Positions 58,245 through 64,000 of a stretch of 64,000 nucleotides of DNA are shown in pieces; positions within the stretch are counted from its first letter, which is position 1, and each line of letters begins with the position of its first letter. Source of the DNA: Vicia villosa (lineage: Eukaryota; Streptophyta; Magnoliopsida; Fabales; Fabaceae); NCBI RefSeq assembly GCF_029867415.1, contig NW_026705326.1, forward strand, positions 620,001-684,000, given 5' to 3'. Position numbers and translations under genes: made by a program. Under the pieces are notes generated by a model. The model was not told the origin of the DNA. It made no database searches and saw only the letters and a program-made list of their open reading frames with translations.

Positions 58245-60048
58245 AGGTAGGGGTTGCGCCTTTCTTTCTTGTGCTCGCGAGTTTGGATAAGACGTCGGCT
58301 CGTGAGTTGTGTTCTCGGGGGATATGCTATACTTCTGCCTTAGCGAATTTTTTCATCTTATCTTTGACGAGCGTGAGGTACTCGGCAAGCACGTCGTTCT
58401 TGGCTTGGTAGTCGCCGCTGATCTGGGATGCAACGAGTTAGGAGTCGGTGTAAATCTTAACCTCCCGAGCGCCTACATCCTCTGCGAGTCGTAGGCCTTC
58501 CAGGAGAGCTTCGTACTCGGCCTGGTTGTTCGATGTGTTGAAAGAGAGAACCAAGGAAACCTCGATGATGAGTCCCTCGTCGTTTTCCAAGATAATGCCG
58601 GCCCCGCTTCCCGAGATGCTTGAGGCGCCATCTACGTAGATGGTCCATTTATTCTCAGCGAGGGCCGGGGAGTTGGCGATCGAGGTCATTTCAGCTACGA
58701 AATCTGCTAGCGCTTGAGCCTTCAGTGCCCTCCTGCTTTCGTATTGTATGTCGAACTCAGAAAGCTCGAGGGACCACCTTAGCATTCTCCAGGCCATGTC
58801 TTGTCGGCTGAGGAGTCGCTTGATAGGTTGATCTGTTCGAACGACGATGGTATGGGCGAGGAAGTAGTATCTCAACTTTCTGGCTGCTGTCACTAGGGCC
58901 AGGGCGACTTTCTCGATCTGCTGGTATCGCACCTCGGGTCCTTGTAGGGCTTTGCTGGTTAAGTATACGGGTTTCTGCCCGTCTTCAATCTCTCGGATCA
59001 AAGTTGCGCTGACTGCCTCGTTTGAGACGGCCAGGTAAAGATATAAGGGCTCGTTGTCATCGGGTCGAGAGAGGACGGGTGGTTTGGAGAGCACTTGTTT
59101 GAGGTGGGATAGTGCTTGCTCGCATTCCTCGGACCATTCGAAGGTCTCTTCTTTTCGTAATAACTTAAAGAATGGAAGAGCGTGTTGGGCGGATTTGGCG
59201 ACGAAACGGGATAGTGTCGTGAGCATCCCGTTTAAGACTTGGATGGATTTTTTATTATTAGGAGTGGGGAGTTCCGAGAATGCTCGGCATTTATCCGGGT
59301 TGGCTTCTATTCCTCGTTCGGTCAAATAGAAACCGAGGAATTTGCCTGCTCGGACGCCGAAGGTGCATTTTTCCAGGTTGAAGCGCATCTTGCAGGATCT
59401 TGCCTGCTCGAATACCCGCTCGAGATGGGTGGTGTGATCGGAGTCTTCTCGAGATTTGACGATCATGTCGTCTATGTATACCTCGAGAGTATCGCCGATC
59501 TCTCCTCGGAATACCTTGTTCATCATCCATTGGTAAGTGGCTCCGGCGTTTTTGAGTCCGAAGGGCATTACGTTGTAGTAATAGTTGCCCGACTCGGTCA
59601 TAAACGCCGTGCACTGTTTGTCGCTCCTCGCCAAGGGGATCTGGTTGTAACCTGAATAAGCATCCATAAAAGACAATAATTTATAGCCGGCCGAGTTGTC
59701 GACCAGCCTATCAATGTTAGGTAACGGATAAGCATCTTTGGGGCATGCCCGGTTAACATCAGTATAATCAACGCACATTCTCCATTTTCCATTAGATTTC
59801 TTAACTAGTACAACGTTTGAGAGCCAAGTTGAATATTTGGCCTCGGAAATAAAATTTGCCTCTAAGAGGTCTTTTACAGCTTTCTCGACAGCCTCCGCTT
59901 TCTCGGGAGACTGCCGACGCCTACGTTGAACTACTGCCTTCGCGGCTGGATCAATGGAGAGATGGTGGCAGGCGACCTCAGGGTCGAGTCCGGGCATTTT
60001 CGCTGCGTTCCAAGCGAACAGGCCGGCGTTGGCTTGAAGGCAAGCCAC
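58245..60048 (-). pseudogene. Reverse transcriptase and two RNase H regions of the Tat element
   Basis: 536 codons (60048-58438) hold the reverse transcriptase (SNGKWRMCVDYTDVNRACPKD, FMDAYSGYNQI, YYYNVMPFGLKNA, VYIDDMIVKS with the catalytic Asp pair at about 59464-59478), a first RNase H (YLYLAVSNEAVSATL, YLTSKALQGPEVRYQQIEK) and the start of a second, archaeal-type RNase H (WTIYVDGASSISGSGAGI, NNQAEYEALLEGL). A TAA at 58438-58440 cuts the last part, which continues in frame (QISGDYQAKND) to another stop at about 58331 and beyond. A double RNase H is a hallmark of the Tat lineage. The stop at 60052-60054 separates it from protease. Confidence 0.88.
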
Positions 60049-60051
60049 GAG

Positions 60052-60830
60052 CTACTTTCTCGGTAGGTCTGGGATGCCCTTACCGATCTTCACCGCTTTG
60101 TCGGGGTTGTCGCCCAGCAGGACAAGCTCGAAGTCCCCGTCCGGGACAGGTCGGACGGGGTGAGCTGCCTTTGGTCGCGCCTCTTCGCCTTTCTTCAGCT
60201 CTTCTTCTGTAAAGCGTGCGTCAAGGTCGACTGAGCTGACGTTGGTCGTTTGATGTTGATCTTCGCGAGGATGCTTGTCTTCGGCCCTTGGCTTCTTGTT
60301 GGAGCTGGATGGGGGAGCGATCAGTTGCAGCCCCTTCACGGAGGCGTCGAAGATTCTTTTGGCGGCTTCAATGTCGGCGTTGATGGTGGCCACTCGTCCT
60401 GTTCTCGTGTAGAATTTCATCTTCAGGTGCACAGTCGAGGGCACGGCGGTGAGCTCTGCCAGAGTGGGGCGCCCGATAATGCAGTCGATCACCAAGAATC
60501 TGGTTTTGACTTGTCTAGAGGCTTCCCCTTCCCCGAAGGTGATTATAAGCTCGACGTAACCCCAAGGTTTGGTTGTGGCTCCGTTGAAGCCTTGGAGGTC
60601 AGAACCCACATAAGGAGTGGGGTGTGAGTCGTCCAGCTGGAGTGTCCGGAAGAGGTGAGAGTACATGATGTCGACCGAGCTGCCTTCGTCGACTAGGACT
60701 CGTCGGACGTCAAAGTTTGCCATTCTAGCCCGAACGAGTAGGGGAATTGTGGCGTTCGGGGCTCCGCTGGGCAGCTCTTCCAAGTAGAAGGTGATTGACT
60801 CTGATTTTCCTCTGAACTTCCTTAGAGTAG
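60052..60830 (-). pseudogene. Protease of the Tat element
   Basis: The frame carries RKFRGKSESITFYLEELP, the active-site strand VRRVLVDEGSSVDIM (Asp plus Gly-Ser-Ser), and IIGRPTLAELTAV, as in gypsy retropepsins. It is in the reverse-transcriptase frame but one base off the gag frame, with the gag stop at 60822 overlapping its start. TAG at 60052-60054 ends it. Confidence 0.82.
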
Positions 60831-62882
60831 GGCGAGGTCTGCGTTGGCGTTGAGCAACTCATCGAACTTTCTCTTCACTGAGCTGATGGTGAGAGAACCG
60901 GGATCCCTGCCATTTGAGACGACCACGGCGGTCGAGAATCTTTCCCACTCGCTAAATGCGGTAGTTATTCCGACCGAAGGCATGAAGTCTTCAGGACGGG
61001 TGACGGACAGGGCTATTTGCAGAGGCCTGTTATCTGGTGAGTTGCCCTCGTCAGAGTTTCGTTGGTCGTCCCTCTGGGAAGCTTCCCCTTTCTTAGTGTA
61101 TTTCGAAAGGCGTCCTTCCTTGATCAGTGTCTCAATGGCATCCTTAAGATGAATGCATTCCTCGGTTAGATGCCCGTGACTCTTGTGGTACTTGCAGTAC
61201 TTGGATTTGTCAGTTCCTGGCCTTGTAGGGTTTGACTTCGGGGGCCTGATGCTGGAATTCTTGAAGTCGGTGCTTTTGCATTCGGCCAAGATTTTCTCCC
61301 GTGAAGCATTCAGAGGGGTGTAGTCGTTGAAGCGACCAGCTGGTCCTCGGCGCTCTTTGGCCTCGTGGGACCTGTCATCTTTCCTTTTTTCATGTCCCCG
61401 TCTTGAACCTGAGTTTTCGTAGTTCGAACTACGAGCGGCATCATTGCCTCGCGAGGCTTTGATGGCAGCAGCCTCTCCTTCTTCGAAAGCGATGAAGGCT
61501 TGATCTTTGTGGAGGAGGGCGTTAATGGTGTGCACCTTCTCGATTTTGATGGCCTTCTTGAAATCACTTCCGGGGAGAAGCCCTCGCTCCAGGAGGTACC
61601 TCTTCATGTAATCGGTTGTCTGTACTTGGACGGCTTCTTTATTGAACTTGTCGTGGTAGTCTCGGAGAGGTTCATTGGTTCCTTGGATTACTGCTTCGAG
61701 GTTCGCCTCTGATTTCGGTTGTCGACGTGATGCTGTGAAATGGCTCAGAAAGAGCTCTTTGAGCTCGGTCCATGAATGGATGGAGTTGGGAGGAAGGTTC
61801 CTGTACCATGTCATCGCTCCTTTCCTGAGGGTGGTCGGAAAGATGCGGCATTTGATGGATCCCCGGACGACGTGATAGTCCATGACAACTTCGATGCTCC
61901 GAATATGGTCATCGGGATCAGTGGTTCCATCGTATTGGTCCAAGACGGGTGGTTTTTCCATCCCTCGTGGAAGACGGACTCTCCGGATATTCTTGGATAA
62001 GGGACTGCGGAAATCTTCCTCGTCGCTTGGTCCTGGAGAGGTCGAGTGTCTGCCTCGCTTGGGCTTAGGCTGTGTTTTGCCCGAATTTTTGCGGTTGTCC
62101 TTTGGAGGAGAATGCTCGCGGGGTTTCAACACAGCCTTGGAGGGGCCTTGGCGGTCCTGCTCGGGTGAGAGGCTCCTAGCTTCAGTGGTTTCAGGTCTCT
62201 GATTTTTCCTGCTCTTTCGGGGTGGAGAGCGGGAATATGACCTCTGGCGACGGTTCCTCCTGGGCGGCGAGCGGGAAGAGGACGGGGAGGACGGGAAGCG
62301 TCTGCGATGTCTCTTCGGTGGTGAGCGCGAGGAGGAGTAGGAACGCGATCGATAATGCCTCCGCGGGGGGGAACGATATCGTCGCTTCCTTTCCAGCTCG
62401 TGGATGCGGTCACCCTAAAGGCGGATGAGACGGTTGGTCTTCTGCAGTTCTTTGAGTAGGAGGATGGCTGTGGGGTCCGCGTCCTCGGGAATGTTGACCT
62501 GCTCCTCTTGGTCGTCTTCATGATGAACCCTTCGCCTGTCGGAGGTATGGGTGAACGAGGAGGCAACATGTCCGTCCCTGGCGTCAGTTTCGTTCATGTT
62601 CTGGGCCCCCTCTGGTCCATTCTGGGGTTGAGACTGCTCGTCTTCCCCGTTCTGAACATGTCCCTCGGGTGGAACTTGTTCGACGTTCTGAATTTGTTGA
62701 AGGCTCTGGATTTGCTGCCTCCTGGGTTGTGAGGTCTCATGCCTCGGCCTCCTCTGTATGGCAGAGGTATGATGCTGTCCTTCCCGCCGATGACGATTTG
62801 TCCCCTCGCGGACGGAATCCTCGATCAGCTGTTGCACTTGGAAGGGATCAAGGTTTGGGATGTTGTTGTTGTTGTCAGCCAT
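60822..62882 (-). pseudogene. Gag of the Tat element, with one amber stop
   Basis: One frame of 686 codons runs from the ATG at 62882 to 60822, broken only by TAG at 62415-62417. The N-terminal 155 residues are Gln- and Asn-rich; then come an arginine/serine-rich stretch (about 62400-62200; YRSPPRRHYRSRSYSSSRS), the capsid domain (MEKPPVLDQYDGTTDPDDH, CRIFPTTLRKGAMTWYRNLP, LRDYHDKFN) and a knuckle (CKYHKSHGHLTEEC). Sequence after the stop is a clean continuation, so a single substitution (for example CAG to TAG) may be the only damage in gag. Confidence 0.87.
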
Positions 62883-62941
62883 GACGATTGTGAATGGATT
62901 AGATTTGATCTTTGTTTGTTAAAGAAGGGGGAGCAAGATTC

Positions 62942-62957
62942 CCACAGACGGCGCCAG
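62942..62957 (-). other. Leader/primer-binding region of the Tat element
   Basis: CTGGCGCCGTCTGTGGGAA on the minus strand starts right after the 5' LTR end. GGCGCCGTCTGTGGGAA is the usual word at this place in Tat-lineage gypsy elements. Only about 75 bp separate the LTR from the gag ATG. Confidence 0.65.
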
Positions 62958-63417
62958 TGATCTTACCTGATCAGGAGAATCGTCAAGGCGACAGAATTTG
63001 GCTTGAAGAGCAAGATGGGGGGGTACCTGAAAGGTCCTCCGATGCTAAAGTCAGTAGCTATCAGAGAATGAAGGTTTAGAGAGTGAAGAATATGATACCT
63101 GACCCTCTAGTGAAAGAGGGTATTTATAGCCCCCAGCGCTGGGCCAAGGTTTTCTAATTGGGCCAAATCCAGTTGGAGGCCCACGTGCTAGGAAACTGCC
63201 AGAACACCCTTGTGCTAGGGCTGAGTCAGCAGGTGACCCACGTCCTGGATGAGCGTGGCGCAGGATTCGGAAGAGGTTGACCGGATCCTTCGCTGTAGCG
63301 TGACGCGTGGTCTTCGTGCTTGGGTAATCCGTAACGGCTACCAAGTAAATGGCCCAAACGCTTTGGGCCTGCTCGGCTAGAAGGAAGAGCTGGGCCTGCT
63401 CGGCCCAGTCCAGAATA
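62958..63417 (-). repeat. 5' LTR of the Tat element
   Basis: 460 bp, matching the 53099-53558 copy with about 11 substitutions and two single-base gaps. A CTATAAATACC box lies at about 63118-63132. Confidence 0.92.
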
Positions 63418-63890
63418 ATAATTATTAAAAAAAAGGAATTGTGAGATGAAAAAAATTAATATTTAAAAATAAGGATTTTGTCTCTCAAACTAAGACAATG
63501 GTTGATTAAAATAAAATAGATATTGTGTAGATAGTGACACGTGAGATAAATAAATTTTTAATTTTATTAAAATAAAAAAATAGATTATTAGTGTTTTTTA
63601 GTGATAATAATTAAATAGAGAAAAAAATTAAAATGAAAATGAGAAAGTGTGGGAAAAACCGAAAAAGAAATGTGAGAGAGAAATTTGAAATTTGAATAAA
63701 GAGAGTGAATAAATGTATGTAATATTTAATTGTGATTTAATTGCTGAAATTTGAAAAGTGAATGCCACATGTCATGTTGTAATGAGAGATGAGAATGAAT
63801 AAAAAGTAAGCATTATTTTACTTAATTACTAAAATGTCATTTTCTTAGTGGAAATAATTTGTTATGAAAAGGCAATTTAGAAAGTTCATG

Positions 63891-64000
63891 CAATTGAATT
63901 GTTATAGATAGATAAAATCATACAAGTTGTGAACAATCAACGAGGATGAGTATTTTTTTACATGGTTATGGAGGGACTGGAAAAACTTTCATGTGAAGAC
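63891..64000 (+). pseudogene. Helitron helicase gene, fragment C with Walker A box
   Basis: Codons IIQVVNNQRG and, after a shift at a T run, FLHGYGGTGKTF form the beginning of the PIF1-type helicase with its ATP-binding loop. A stop (TGA) after the glycine and the frame shift show decay. It continues past the window end and lines up directly after fragment B, 11.6 kb upstream. Confidence 0.75.

Larger units (their letters stand above)
53099..63417 (-). mobile_element. Ty3/gypsy Tat-lineage retrotransposon with an antisense extra gene
   Basis: Two 460-bp LTRs (53099-53558 and 62958-63417) with an exact duplication ATAAT (53094-53098 and 63418-63422) enclose 9.4 kb. On the minus strand: 5' LTR, leader with GCGCCGTCTGTGGGAA (62942-62957), gag, protease, reverse transcriptase, two RNase H regions and integrase. 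Then, on the plus strand, a separate gene (54005-56527). A purine tract (CTTGGGGGGGCTCC on the minus strand) precedes the 3' LTR. By eye the LTRs differ at about 11 bases and two single-base gaps, so it is older than the copia insertion. Gag and pol are broken. An extra RNase H and an antisense ORF after pol fit the Tat/Retand group. Confidence 0.92.
52262..63890. mobile_element. Unclassified AT-rich insertion in the Helitron gene, itself hosting the Tat element
   Basis: From 52262 (ACTAGTAAAATACTCGTGCG, then a CCGCACGGGT motif common in plant repeats) to about 53093, and again from 63423 to about 63890, the DNA is AT-rich and non-coding. Words such as GGATTTTGTCTTTTAAATCAAG (52919) and GGATTTTGTCTCTCAAACTAAG (63472) recur on both sides, with GATTAAAATAAAATAGA following each. 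The two halves flank the Tat element and its ATAAT duplication, so they were one insertion or a pair of related repeats. Outer borders are approximate. Confidence 0.4.

Overview
This is a plant nuclear window, almost certainly from a legume with a repeat-rich genome (clover/medic/pea/vetch group; inferred from the LBD gene and from the kinds of LTR elements, not proven). It is AT-rich, has plant-type spliced genes with GT-AG introns and TATA boxes, and contains only one recognisable host gene: an apparently intact LOB-domain (LBD37/38/39-like) transcription regulator at 31469-32261. Nearly everything else is layered mobile DNA.

Layout. 1-4.2 kb: decayed plus-strand remnant of a Caulimoviridae-like endogenous pararetrovirus, split by a hAT element (990-2418) with a perfect 8-bp target duplication. 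4.5-4.75 kb: a 5'-truncated non-LTR insertion. 5282-6538: a non-autonomous Mutator/hAT-like element carrying many copies of one palindrome. 6.7-11.1 kb: a decayed L1-type LINE interrupted by an LTR-like insertion (8940-10568) with a cluster of GGTCGACC palindromes. 11175-19607: an 8.4-kb Mutator-like element (MULE) with ~127-bp terminal inverted repeats that carries four transcription units: a MuDR-type transposase, two small intact proteins resembling the transposase N-terminal domain, and a divergently transcribed plant-mobile-domain (PMD) gene. 20.8-30.6 kb: old LTR-retrotransposon and LINE pieces, including a 4.03-kb Ogre-like solo LTR with an exact AATGT duplication. 31.3-32.3 kb: the LBD gene. 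34-40 kb: the 3' half of a minus-strand SIRE/Maximus-like Ty1/copia element. 41344-47632: a solo LTR (duplication CTTAT) into which a young, complete Ty1/copia element (42028-47038, duplication GCATT, two 492-bp LTRs differing at two positions that I see) has inserted. 48.8-64 kb: a Helitron helicase gene broken into at least three pieces by a TRIM-like element, a hAT MITE, a Mutator-type MITE and a 10.3-kb Tat-lineage Ty3/gypsy element (53099-63417, duplication ATAAT) that carries an antisense, TATA-driven, spliced extra gene.

Working together. The most unusual unit is the MULE: transposase and two stand-alone relatives of its N-terminal domain point one way, a PMD gene points the other way, and one palindrome family sits at both ends and again in the divergent intergenic region, as expected for sites read by a shared factor. 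Transposase and PMD are now broken by in-frame stops, while the two small genes are still open. The second composite unit is the Tat element, where gag-pol runs on the minus strand and a separate gene runs on the plus strand from its own promoter. Boundaries given with target duplications are read directly; family names come from motif recognition without database searches.
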